The position numbers and the translations under genes were made by a program. A stretch of DNA of 11,676 bases, from positions 1 through 11,676 of the forward strand of contig NZ_SPQM01000144.1 in NCBI RefSeq assembly GCF_004570345.1, given 5' to 3'. Below, piece by piece: positions 1 to 6,712 of the stretch. Numbering within the stretch: position 1 is the first letter of the stretch; each line of letters opens with the position of its first letter. The DNA is from Blastococcus sp. CT_GayMR20. Its GTDB lineage: Bacteria; Actinomycetota; Actinomycetes; Mycobacteriales; Geodermatophilaceae. The notes under the pieces were generated by a model, which was not told where the DNA came from, searched no databases, and saw nothing but the letters and a program-made list of their open reading frames with translations.

Positions 1-1
1 G

Positions 2-1768
2 CCCCCGGCCGCCCCCGGCCGCCGCCCCGCTCCCCGCACGAAGGCACGTGCGAACGCCGGGCGCACGAAGGCCGGGGGGGCGACCGCCCCGCGAACGGGG
101 TCGTCGTGGTCCACCCGCCTCGGCGTGGTGGCCATGAGCACGCTGCTGCTACCGGCCGCGGCGTCCCTCGTGCTGTCCGGTGGGAACGACGCCGACCAGG
201 GCGGCGGCGTCGACGTCACGAGTCTCGCGCTGGCAGCGCAGGGCACGCTGCTCGAGCGGGCGGGCGAGTACCGCCGGCTGGAGAAGGAGGTCGCCGCGCG
301 GACGGCCCAGCTCCAGGAGGCGCGCACCGCCGAGCAGGCCGCCCGCACCCAGGTCGCGACGGAGCGGGCGGTCGTCGGATCGACCGCCGCCGACCTCTAC
401 ACCTCGGCCCCGGTCGAGCGCTATCCGCTGCTGGGCCTCGACGTCCGCGACGCCTCGGCCACCTCCGACGTGCTGTTCTCCCAGGCGCTCGCCGATCAGG
501 CCGACCGCGCGCTCGAGAGCGCCGTGGTGCGTGCCGAGCGGAGCGCCGACGTCCTCGAGGCCGCCACCGGCAGGGTCGCCGCAGCCTCCTCCGCCGTCGC
601 GGACGTGACCGCGCGCGCGGCCGACGTCCTGGCCACCGTGCGCGCCGAGGTCGACGGGCTGAGCACCGAGGTGGCCGCCCGGCTGGCGGCGCTCGGCTCG
701 ATCCCCGCGAGCGGGGTCCAGCAGGAGCGCAACCAGCAGGCGATGGCGCGCTGGCAGGAGTACCTCGCCCAGCTGGCCGCCGCCGGCATCGAGCCGCCCC
801 CCGCGGCCGAGCTCACCGACCTCACGGACCTGCCGTCCGGCCTGTCGCCCGCACTGGACGCCGGCGGACAGCCGGTGCCGGGCGTCGCCTGGGCAGTGAT
901 CGGCAACAAGCCGGTCACCGTCCTGCCCGCCGAGACCGTCGCGGCCGTGAGCGCCGCGCTCTCCCAGCTCGGCAAGCCGTTCGCGCCCGCCACCTCGGGT
1001 CCGGACACCTACGACTGCGGCGGCTTCACCGCCGCCTCCTGGCTGCTGGCCGGGTACGCCGTGCCCCCGACGCCCCAGGACCAGTGGGCCACCGGCGCCG
1101 CCGTGCCGCTCGCGAACCTGCACATCGGTGACCTGGTGTTCGCCCCCGGCGGCCGGGACGTCGGCATCTACCTCGGCAACGGCGACGTCGTCAGCTCCAC
1201 CGCGAGCAGCTACCAGGTGGCGGTGCGCTCCGTCGAGGCCGGCTCCACGGCGACGAGGGTGACGGTGCCCGCGCCCGCCACCCCCAACGCGGCGCTGCCG
1301 CTGGACGCCCGCATCGGGAACTGCGGCGCCATCCCGCCGGCCCCGGGCACGGTGGACCCGTCCTGGGGCGGGTTCAGCAACGGCCGCATCCCGGGTGACG
1401 CGCTGTGCGCGCTGGGCGTGCACCGCCACGCCCTCCGGTGCGACGCCGCGGCGTCCTACTCGCTGATGGACGACGCCTTCCAGGCGGCGTTCGGCAGCCG
1501 GCTCTGCATCACCGACTCCTACCGGTCCTACGCCTCGCAGGTGTCCGCGTTCGCGCGCAAGCCCGCGCTCGCCGCGGTGCCGGGCACCTCGAACCACGGC
1601 TGGGCACTGGCGGTCGACCTGTGCGGCGGCATCAACGTGGCCGGCAGCCCGCAGTGGGACTGGATGTGGGCGAACGCCCCGCGCTTCGGTTTCGTGCAGC
1701 CCGACTGGGCGGCGCCGGGCGGCGAGAAGCCCGAGCCGTGGCACTGGGAGTACGGCTACATCTCCTGA
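2..1768 (+). CDS. Secreted NlpC/P60-like plus VanY-type (M15) D,D-carboxypeptidase, 5' partial
   Basis: Predicted exported peptidoglycan hydrolase. Residues are numbered from the first in-frame start, GTG at 125. A hydrophobic stretch (residues 2-18) is followed by an Ala/Glu/Arg-rich coiled coil (about 35-200). Next is an NlpC/P60-like domain (about 275-365) with DCGG (Cys298), where the usual HVGIYLG reads DVGIYLG (Asp345). The C-terminal M15/VanY domain (about 425-547) has SYRSY, SNHGWALAVD (His491, Asp498) and EPWHWEY (Glu537, His540), which match the zinc and catalytic residues of D,D-carboxypeptidases. Several Cys suggest disulfides. The start is uncertain: the frame is open to the window edge and has no start codon at 2-124. 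A start at 125 has no Shine-Dalgarno sequence and no basic n-region, while the codons before it are Arg/Lys-rich. I infer that the true start lies outside the window. The stop is 6 bases from the converging gene. The family call is firm; cleavage activity is inferred. Confidence 0.85.
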   Translation, partial: PPAAPGRRPAPRTKARANAGRTKAGGATAPRTGSSWSTRLGVVAMSTLLLPAAASLVLSGGNDADQGGGVDVTSLALAAQGTLLERAGEYRRLEKEVAARTAQLQEARTAEQAARTQVATERAVVGSTAADLYTSAPVERYPLLGLDVRDASATSDVLFSQALADQADRALESAVVRAERSADVLEAATGRVAAASSAVADVTARAADVLATVRAEVDGLSTEVAARLAALGSIPASGVQQERNQQAMARWQEYLAQLAAAGIEPPPAAELTDLTDLPSGLSPALDAGGQPVPGVAWAVIGNKPVTVLPAETVAAVSAALSQLGKPFAPATSGPDTYDCGGFTAASWLLAGYAVPPTPQDQWATGAAVPLANLHIGDLVFAPGGRDVGIYLGNGDVVSSTASSYQVAVRSVEAGSTATRVTVPAPATPNAALPLDARIGNCGAIPPAPGTVDPSWGGFSNGRIPGDALCALGVHRHALRCDAAASYSLMDDAFQAAFGSRLCITDSYRSYASQVSAFARKPALAAVPGTSNHGWALAVDLCGGINVAGSPQWDWMWANAPRFGFVQPDWAAPGGEKPEPWHWEYGYIS

Positions 1769-1774
1769 GCGGGT

Positions 1775-2536
1775 TCAGAGCCAGGGGAGATCGACGACGC
1801 CACGCCACGGCAGCGTGACGCTGGCCTCGGGGGTCTCCCCCGCGAGGCGGGCCGCGATCGCCGGTCCCGCGCAGGCGACCGGCCGGTGCGGCGTGACGAC
1901 CACGTGCATGTCGTCGAACAGCAGCCCCGCCGACGCGGCCGCGGCCAGCATCTGCTCGGGGGCGACCAGCGCGGCCGTGGCCAGGACGGCGACGTCCCGG
2001 TGCGACCAGAGGGCCACGGGTCCCTCGACCCGGAGGTCCAGGCGTACGTCGTGCGAGCGCCCCGTGGCCGCCGACCGGGTGCGGTGCACCGCGTCGTCGC
2101 CGGCTTCCCGTGAGGGCGTCCAGGGCAGAGCCAGGTCGCCGCGGCGGACGACGACCCGCCAGCCCACCGCCGTCCTGTTCCGGTCGCTCCAGTCGAGCAC
2201 CGCCGTGCCGGCGGCCGCAGCGGCGACGTCGGTCACGGGGCGGTGCGCGACCCACGAGGACAGCGCGGCGGCGATGCCGTCCGGCGTCGGCGCGACCCCC
2301 GCCCGGGTCATGTCGTCGGCCAGCTCGCTGAGGTGCACGCGCAGCCGGCGCTCGTCCTCCTCCAGGACGACGAGGGAACCCGCGCCCGACCGCTGGACGA
2401 CGTCCAGCCGGAGTCGGGTGGTCGCCAGCGACGGCAGCACGGCGTCGGCGACCTCGCGGAGGTCGGCGACGTCGATGCGGGGTGCCCGCAACCGCTGGAG
2501 GAGGCCGGCGGAACCGCCGCCGAACCGGTCGTCCAT
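1775..2536 (-). CDS. Hypothetical protein, 253 aa, translationally coupled to its upstream gene
   Basis: I do not recognise this protein. It starts with ATG at 2536, whose A is also the last base of the upstream stop codon (TGATG overlap). The two genes are therefore probably co-transcribed and translationally coupled. GGAG at 2547-2550 could serve as a rather distant ribosome site. The protein has no signal peptide and no clear membrane segment. It is a mix of charged helical stretches (about residues 18-35 and 60-110) and beta-like stretches (VVVRRGDLALPW, VRLDLRVEGPVALW), and ends in a short hydrophobic segment, so it is probably a soluble alpha/beta protein. Coding is supported by the consistent G/C third-position pattern. 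Its end is 6 bases from the convergent cell-wall hydrolase gene with no obvious terminator between them. No function can be assigned. Confidence 0.72.
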   Translation of the reverse strand: MDDRFGGGSAGLLQRLRAPRIDVADLREVADAVLPSLATTRLRLDVVQRSGAGSLVVLEEDERRLRVHLSELADDMTRAGVAPTPDGIAAALSSWVAHRPVTDVAAAAAGTAVLDWSDRNRTAVGWRVVVRRGDLALPWTPSREAGDDAVHRTRSAATGRSHDVRLDLRVEGPVALWSHRDVAVLATAALVAPEQMLAAAASAGLLFDDMHVVVTPHRPVACAGPAIAARLAGETPEASVTLPWRGVVDLPWL

Positions 2537-2841
2537 CAGGTGAGCGCTCCCCCGCCGAGCACGGCGCGGACGGAGTCGGGAAGGGACGTCAGGGCGAGGA
2601 CGCCGGCGAGCTCGGCGGCGCTGAGGCGGACCGGGAGCACGTCGTCGTCCCAGCCGGTCGCCCGGCGGACCCGAGCGGCCGAGGCCGGCCAGACAGCGTC
2701 ACGGGCGGCTGCCACGTGCAGTTCGGTGAGCACGTCCTCGAGGTGGATCGCGGCGACCGGGTGGACCAGGCGGCTCGTGAGGGCGGCGCGGACCGTGGTC
2801 GCGAGCTGCGTGCGGTGGGTCCCGTCGAGCCAGTGCGGCAC
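2536..2841 (-). CDS. Small hypothetical protein, 101 aa (115 aa with the upstream GTG)
   Basis: Small unrecognised protein forming a unit with the 253-residue gene; its TGA stop overlaps the next ATG by one base. The reading frame stays open far upstream, but only because it is antisense to the beta-propeller gene, so the start must be chosen. GTG at 2841 has GGAGG five bases upstream (2847-2851) and gives 101 residues starting MPHWLDGTHR. GTG at 2883 would give 115 residues but has no ribosome site. The sequence appears largely alpha-helical, with a central helix (LEDVLTELHVAAARDAVW), a WDDDVLPVRLS segment and an Ala/Leu-rich C-terminal helix. There is no signal peptide or transmembrane segment. 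No function can be assigned. Confidence 0.6.
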   Translation of the reverse strand: MPHWLDGTHRTQLATTVRAALTSRLVHPVAAIHLEDVLTELHVAAARDAVWPASAARVRRATGWDDDVLPVRLSAAELAGVLALTSLPDSVRAVLGGGALT

Positions 2842-2846
2842 CAGGA

Positions 2847-2851
2847 CCTCC
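2847..2851 (-). promoter_or_regulatory. Ribosome binding site for the 101-aa gene
   Basis: GGAGG on the minus strand, five bases before GTG 2841. It is the best ribosome site near the N-terminus of this gene and is why 2841 was preferred over GTG 2883. Confidence 0.5.
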
Positions 2852-3005
2852 GACCCCGGCACGCCGGCCGGCAGGGCGGTCACGGGCGCCCGCCCGCGTC
2901 GAGGAGGAGGACCCCCACGCCCGCGGGCCCGGTGCCGTGGTCGTCGTTCCCCCGTGGTGTCACGAGGTGGATATCGGCAGAGCGGCACCCCGATCGACCC
3001 GTCCA

Positions 3006-3023
3006 CGGACGTTTTCCCGTCCG
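3006..3023. repeat. Inverted repeat in the divergent intergenic region
   Basis: CGGACG and CGTCCG arms of 6 bp separated by ttttcc, in the roughly 260-bp gap between the divergent 101-residue gene and the beta-propeller gene. It lies about 75 bases upstream of the propeller gene's ribosome site and could be an operator or part of its leader. No convincing promoter boxes were found beside it, and a 6-bp dyad can arise by chance in such GC-rich sequence. Confidence 0.3.
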
Positions 3024-3099
3024 CTCCCGGAGTCCGCCCGCGTAACCCCTGCGCTACTGGGGCGTTGCCCATCCGTAGCCGCTCCCAGGAGGCCTGCTC

Positions 3100-4395
3100 A
3101 TGCGCCGCACCGCCACCGTCGCACTCGCCGTCACGCTGGCCACCTCGGTGGTCACCGCCGGCGCCTCGTCCGCCCAGGGGAAGCCGGGGGACTCGGCCGC
3201 GCCGCGGGACGTGATGTTCGTGGGCAACAACTGGGACGGCACCGCGACCGTCGTCGACCCGCGGACGTACGAGCCGCTGCGGACGATCGACACCATCCCC
3301 GACCGGGCCCAGCGGATGGCCGAGATCGTCGCCGCCCCCGACAAGCTTGCCTTCTACCTGGCCGTCCGGGCCGCGATCGGCGAGGGCAACGCGCAGTACA
3401 CCGACGACATGTTCACCACGCGCGACGGGCGGCTGCTGGCGGTCAGCCGGCCCAGCTTCGCCGACGTCGTGGGCATCGACCTGGCGACCGGCGCCGTCGC
3501 GTGGCGCTTTCCCATGGACGGTTACCGGTCCGACCACATGGGCGTCTCCCCGGACGGCGAGCGGCTGCTGGTCAGCGACTCGACGGCGAACAAGGTGCAT
3601 GAGCTCGACATCCGCACCGGCGCGAAGACCGGGGAGTTCGCCAGCGGGGACAGCCCGCACGAGAACAACTACACCGCCGACGGCGAGCGGGTGTTCCACG
3701 CCAGCATCGGCCGGGTGTACACGCCCACCGACCGGCCCGTCGTCCGCCAGCCCTACGACACCCTCAAGGGCGCGCGCTGGTTCCAGACCGTGCGCACCGA
3801 CGACCTGTCCATCGAGCACCGCTGGGACATGGGCCGCGAGCTGGAAGAGGCCGGCTACCCGGGCATGGCGTCGGCCGTCCGCCCGATGACGCTGGCGCCC
3901 GACGAGCGCTTCGTCTACCTGCAGGTCTCGTTCTTCCACGGCTGGATCGAGTTCGACACCCAGGCCGCGGACCTGAGTGCCACGACGACGTACGAGGGCG
4001 AGCCGGCCGTCGGTGCCGTCCGGCGCGTGGTGGAACTGCCGAAGCGGACCAGCGAGCCGCGCGAGCGGTACGTGCTCGACTCGGCGCACCACGGCATGAC
4101 GATGAACGCCTCGGGGACGATGCTCTGCGCCGCCGGGACCATGGACGGCTACGCCGCGATCGTCGACCGCGAGAGCGAGGCCTACTCGCTCGTCGAGGTG
4201 GGCGACAAGCCGTACTGGTCGACCAACGGACCCGAGGGCGAGACGTGCTGGGTGTCGGTCAGCGGCGAGGACGCGGTCGTCGTCATCGACTACGCGACCG
4301 CGCAGACGCTGGCGACGATCCCGGTCGGCGACCACCCGCAGCGCGTGCGCGAGGGCGTCGTCGCGAAGGACGTCCTCGCGACCTGGCGCCGATGA
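3100..4395 (+). CDS. Secreted YncE-like (YVTN family) beta-propeller protein
   Basis: 431-residue exported protein of the YncE/YVTN beta-propeller type. It starts at ATG 3100 with AGGAGG at 3087-3092, seven bases upstream. A signal peptide is clear: MRRT n-region, hydrophobic core (residues 5-20) and a likely cleavage around Ala-Ser-Ser-Ala-Gln (22-26). The mature part shows repeated propeller blades, visible as SPDGERLLVSDS...VHELDIRTG, TADGERVFHAS, APDERFVYLQVS and SGEDAVVVIDYATAQTLATIPVG. These are the alternating strand and 'value tracks a default' pattern of YncE repeats. Such proteins bind ligands or partners outside the membrane and are not usually enzymes; the ligand here is unknown. 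The gene stands alone between a divergent unit and a convergent terminator, so it is probably monocistronic. Its TGA stop lies in the left arm of the palindrome at 4393-4458. Confidence 0.82.
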   Translation: MRRTATVALAVTLATSVVTAGASSAQGKPGDSAAPRDVMFVGNNWDGTATVVDPRTYEPLRTIDTIPDRAQRMAEIVAAPDKLAFYLAVRAAIGEGNAQYTDDMFTTRDGRLLAVSRPSFADVVGIDLATGAVAWRFPMDGYRSDHMGVSPDGERLLVSDSTANKVHELDIRTGAKTGEFASGDSPHENNYTADGERVFHASIGRVYTPTDRPVVRQPYDTLKGARWFQTVRTDDLSIEHRWDMGRELEEAGYPGMASAVRPMTLAPDERFVYLQVSFFHGWIEFDTQAADLSATTTYEGEPAVGAVRRVVELPKRTSEPRERYVLDSAHHGMTMNASGTMLCAAGTMDGYAAIVDRESEAYSLVEVGDKPYWSTNGPEGETCWVSVSGEDAVVVIDYATAQTLATIPVGDHPQRVREGVVAKDVLATWRR

Positions 4396-4458
4396 ACGAC
4401 CGGAACCGCCATTTCGGCACTTCCGAAGAGGTGCCGGAATGGCGGTTTCGGTCGTTCA
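4393..4458. terminator. Bidirectional hairpin terminator bounded by both stop codons
   Basis: Near-perfect palindrome with 28-base arms (4393-4420 and 4431-4458) and a 10-base loop (ttccgaagag). Two positions do not pair as Watson-Crick; as RNA, at least one strand would form wobble pairs there. The outermost TGA of the left arm is the stop of the beta-propeller gene, and the outermost tca of the right arm is the stop of the convergent sigma-like gene. Its position between convergent genes strongly suggests a shared intrinsic terminator. There is no T-tract, which is common in actinobacteria. Confidence 0.8.
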
Positions 4459-5559
4459 GTCGACGAGTTCGGCGAGGCGGACCTTCAGCGCCTGCTCGAC
4501 CCGGTCGGCGTAGACGTTCATGTTCCGCACCGAGGTGTTCAGGTCCGACGACAGCTGCGTCTTCGTCTGCCCGCCCCAGGTGGTGAGGTACCAGGTCGCC
4601 CAGCCCAGCACGTTGGGCTGGCCGGCCCGCTGGTCGCGCCGCGCCATGGGGTCCGGCGCGCAGGCCGCGGTCAGGGCGTGCGAGAGCAGGGTCTGCTCCG
4701 CCTCGCCCATGATCTCGTCCGGCGCCTCCGAGGAGTCCGGCAGCAGGATCTCCGTCGCGTCCGGACCGCCGTCCAGGGACTGCAGGTTGCGCAGGCCGTT
4801 GAGCGTCGCCACGGTCTGGGAGTTCCGGCGCAGCGTCGCGACGCTCTGCCCCATGTAGGCGGCCAGCTCCTTCTCGCTGGGACGGCGCTGGTGCTCGGCG
4901 ATGAACGCGGCGATCGCCTTCTGCTGCTTGTGCTCGGTGTCGGCCGCCGTCCGCCCGTGGGCGTTGCGGCCGAGATCGTGCACCCACTTGGACAGCTGGG
5001 TGGCGAGGAAGGCGCCGAAGGGGACGCCCTTGGTCTCGTCGTACTGGCTGACGGCCTTGAGCACCCACTCGTACACCTGCTGACCGAGGTCGTCCGGGTC
5101 GGGCAGGTGCAGGCGGATCGTGCTCATGTTGCGCTGCAGGCGCTTGAGGCTGACCGGCCCGTAGTGCCGGCACAGGTCGTTCAGGAAGTCCGCCGGCAGG
5201 TCGCGCGGCGCGCGGCGGCGGACGTCGGTCTCGGCGCGCAGCCCGACCGTGGTGGACCCGTGCCGGGCGGCCCAGGCGCGGATCCAGTCGGCCAGCACCG
5301 AGGCCGAGCCGCAGGCACCGTCGACGCGGTAGAGCCCGTCGCCCTGGTCGTAGCTGACGGTCACCCCGTCGGGGAGGTCGTCGCGGAACTCCTCGAGCGG
5401 CAGCTCACGGTCGACGCGGAAGTGGACGCGGTCGCGGGGGGTGATGGGCGCCAGCGCCCATCCTTCGGCCTCCGGGATGCCGCCGAAGACGAGCGGCTGA
5501 CGGACGCGGTTGCGGTAGTCGGTGGTGGTGGACACGGAGGTTGAAACGCAATCGGACAC
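4456..5559 (-). CDS. Divergent sigma-70-like protein with an extra N-terminal domain
   Basis: 367 residues. GTG start at 5559 with AGGAG at 5565-5569, five bases upstream. The N-terminal third (1-125) does not look like a sigma factor and is unrecognised. Residues 156-202 resemble sigma region 2 (DDLGQQVYEWVLKAVSQYD, then KGVPFGAFLATQLSKWVHD). Residues 207-262 resemble region 3 as in FliA/WhiG (AFIAEHQRRPSEKELAAYMG). Residues 330-366 resemble a region-4 helix-turn-helix (KTQLSSDLNTSVRNMNVYADRVEQAL). All three are far from consensus, so it could be an alternative sigma factor or a sigma-derived DNA-binding regulator. It is the last gene of the leftward flagellar side, 71 bp after the 164-residue gene and ending in the shared terminator. 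The sigma-like fold is fairly sure; RNA polymerase binding and any flagellar role are inference. Confidence 0.75.
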   Translation of the reverse strand: MSDCVSTSVSTTTDYRNRVRQPLVFGGIPEAEGWALAPITPRDRVHFRVDRELPLEEFRDDLPDGVTVSYDQGDGLYRVDGACGSASVLADWIRAWAARHGSTTVGLRAETDVRRRAPRDLPADFLNDLCRHYGPVSLKRLQRNMSTIRLHLPDPDDLGQQVYEWVLKAVSQYDETKGVPFGAFLATQLSKWVHDLGRNAHGRTAADTEHKQQKAIAAFIAEHQRRPSEKELAAYMGQSVATLRRNSQTVATLNGLRNLQSLDGGPDATEILLPDSSEAPDEIMGEAEQTLLSHALTAACAPDPMARRDQRAGQPNVLGWATWYLTTWGGQTKTQLSSDLNTSVRNMNVYADRVEQALKVRLAELVD

Positions 5560-5577
5560 CGGTACTCCTGGGCACTA

Positions 5578-5608
5578 CGGGGAAGGAGGGTCTCGGGGAA
5601 GGAGACCC
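5578..5608. repeat. Intercistronic hairpin with overlapping 11-bp direct repeat
   Basis: Between the stop of the 164-residue gene and the start of the sigma-like gene is a perfect 7-bp inverted repeat, GGGTCTC (5588-5594) and GAGACCC (5602-5608), with a 7-base loop. An 11-base direct repeat, CGGGGAAGGAG, lies at 5578-5588 and 5594-5604 and shares bases with the stem. On the transcribed minus strand the hairpin is about 20 bases upstream of the sigma-like gene's ribosome site. It could be an attenuator, a processing site or an operator. Confidence 0.5.
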
Positions 5609-5630
5609 GGAAGTTGCTCGGGAGAGGCCG

Positions 5631-6125
5631 TCAGGCCGGGATGCGTTCGCCCTGACCCGGCATGCGCGGGGCCGGCACCGGCGAGCCGCCCGACAGGGGC
5701 AGACCCTCCAGCACGTCGGCGGCCGAGACGCCGTGGGCCGCCTGCTCCAGCAGGACGGCGGCGGCGGCGCGCTCCGCGCCGCTGGGCTCGGCGGTGTAGA
5801 CCGGCATGTGGTCGTACAGCGACGCGAAGATCGCGCTGACGAACGCGTAGGCGGCCTGCGCCTGAGGGGAGAACTTGGCGACGGCGGTGCGCGGCCCGAG
5901 GTCGACGCCGACGGTCACGCGGACCACCCGGTCGTCCTTGCTCAGCCCGGTGACGGCGAAGGAGACCTCCTCGTGCTCCGCGGCGAGGGTCGCGAGGGCG
6001 GCGAGGCACTTGCGGGTCGCGCCACGACGCGGCCGGAGCTGGACGTGGACGACCACGGTCTCCGGCTCGGTCTGCTCGATGGCCTGTCCGTCGAGCGCCA
6101 CTGCGTTGATTGCACTGCGTTCCAT
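5631..6125 (-). CDS. Hypothetical protein, 164 aa, upstream of the sigma-like gene
   Basis: Unrecognised soluble protein. ATG start at 6125 with a purine-rich AGGGGG about eight bases upstream. It has two halves. Residues 20-80 have alternating beta-like stretches (ETVVVHVQLRP, VSFAVTGLS, RVVRVTVGVDLG) around a helix (KCLAALATLAAEH). Residues 85-145 are helical (QAQAAYAFVSAIFASLYDHM, AERAAAAVLLEQAAHGV). The C-terminal 20 residues are Pro/Gly-rich and probably disordered. There is no signal peptide. It follows csrA after a 201-bp gap and precedes the sigma-like gene by 71 bp on the same strand, so the last two genes probably form a unit. A partner or regulator role toward the sigma-like protein can be suggested from position only. 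Confidence 0.68.
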   Translation of the reverse strand: MERSAINAVALDGQAIEQTEPETVVVHVQLRPRRGATRKCLAALATLAAEHEEVSFAVTGLSKDDRVVRVTVGVDLGPRTAVAKFSPQAQAAYAFVSAIFASLYDHMPVYTAEPSGAERAAAAVLLEQAAHGVSAADVLEGLPLSGGSPVPAPRMPGQGERIPA

Positions 6126-6326
6126 GCTGATCGCCCCCTGTCACTTGCTTGGGGAGGAATCTGCCCTATCGCCTCGGCAACCGAGCCCACAACACTCGCC
6201 GTGTCATACGCAGTTCCGGTGCACTTCTTCGGCAGAAGTTGCCCGTGTCGACGGGGTGCGCGACTCAGGCGACGACACGCTGGCACAGTCTGCTGAAAAC
6301 CCTGGCGCTCCGGCCATGCAGATATG
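6126..6326 (-). other. Intergenic region between csrA and the 164-aa gene
   Basis: 201 bp that probably separates the flagellar operon from the last two leftward genes. It contains an imperfect hairpin at 6221-6242 (ACTTCT and AGAAGT around a tcggc loop), possibly a weak terminator after csrA, and a 5-bp stem CTCGG-CAA-CCGAG at 6173-6185 in the likely leader of the 164-residue gene. A GGCGATAG on the minus strand (6166-6173) loosely resembles the sigma-28 -10 box but has no matching -35. No small gene was found. Confidence 0.35.
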
Positions 6327-6602
6327 TCAGGTGGACGTGTCCTCTGCCGTGTCCGCCGCGGCCTCGCCCGCGGTCGCGGACGGCGCGAACGCGGCCAGCG
6401 CGCCGAGACTGTCGGCCGTGACCTGGGCGGCCAGCAGGTTCGCCTCGGCGATCTGCCGGTAGACCTCCTCGCGGTGGATCGCGACCTCGCGGGGAGCCTT
6501 GAAACCGAGCCGGACGGTGCCGCCCCGGACCTCGACGACGTGCACCTCGATGTCGTCGCCGATGCGGATCGTCTCGCCGACGCTGCGGGTGAGTGTGAGC
6601 AC
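6327..6602 (-). CDS. csrA: Carbon storage regulator CsrA, with C-terminal extension
   Basis: RNA-binding translational regulator, 91 residues. The start is GTG at 6602, because the protein then begins MLTLTRSVGETIRIGD, matching the conserved CsrA N-terminus, and GGAGGGG lies five bases upstream. The core is complete: strand 1 with Leu4 and Arg6, IGDDIEVHVVEV, GTVRLGFKAPREVAIHREEVYRQI, and Arg44 in the AIHRE motif. Arg6 and the Arg44 region form the RNA-binding face of the CsrA dimer. The core ends near residue 52; an Ala-rich, then Asp/Glu/Thr-rich tail of about 38 residues follows, longer than the typical 60-75-residue protein. CsrA binds GGA motifs in leaders and, in flagellated Gram-positives, represses flagellin translation until FliW removes it. 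It lies 123 bp downstream of fliW, with a possible own promoter at 6713-6720. The fliC leader in this window carries a matching motif. Confidence 0.95.
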   Translation of the reverse strand: MLTLTRSVGETIRIGDDIEVHVVEVRGGTVRLGFKAPREVAIHREEVYRQIAEANLLAAQVTADSLGALAAFAPSATAGEAAADTAEDTST

Positions 6603-6607
6603 GAGTA

Positions 6608-6614
6608 CCCCTCC
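6608..6614 (-). promoter_or_regulatory. Ribosome binding site fixing the csrA start
   Basis: GGAGGGG on the minus strand, five bases before GTG 6602. It selects the start that gives the conserved CsrA N-terminus over upstream in-frame starts. Confidence 0.75.
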
Positions 6615-6712
6615 ATGGGTGCGTGGTGGTGGCCGTCCTTGGCGTGCCCGACGAGCGGGCGGGTGGAGCATGTCGAGCCGGCTGCACGATGCCACAGCCG
6701 CTCTGCAGTGAG

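Noticed and set aside
1..30. GC-rich tandem gcccccggcc units at the window start
   Set aside because: Two units only and in frame with the adjacent coding sequence (Pro/Ala/Arg-rich); no sign of an array or mobile element end.
149..1744. Long minus-strand frame of 531 codons opposite the VanY-type gene
   Set aside because: It is rich in Arg/Gly/His with no recognisable motif, and is explained as the antisense shadow of a GC-rich gene with clear M15 motifs.
2884..4335. Upstream part of the long minus-strand frame that ends with the 101-aa gene
   Set aside because: It is antisense to the beta-propeller gene, which has a signal peptide and blade repeats. Only the final part is a credible gene.
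6221..6242. Hairpin after csrA as a confident terminator
   Set aside because: Short stem with a bulge, about 85 bases from the csrA stop and no T-tract; kept only as a note on the intergenic region.
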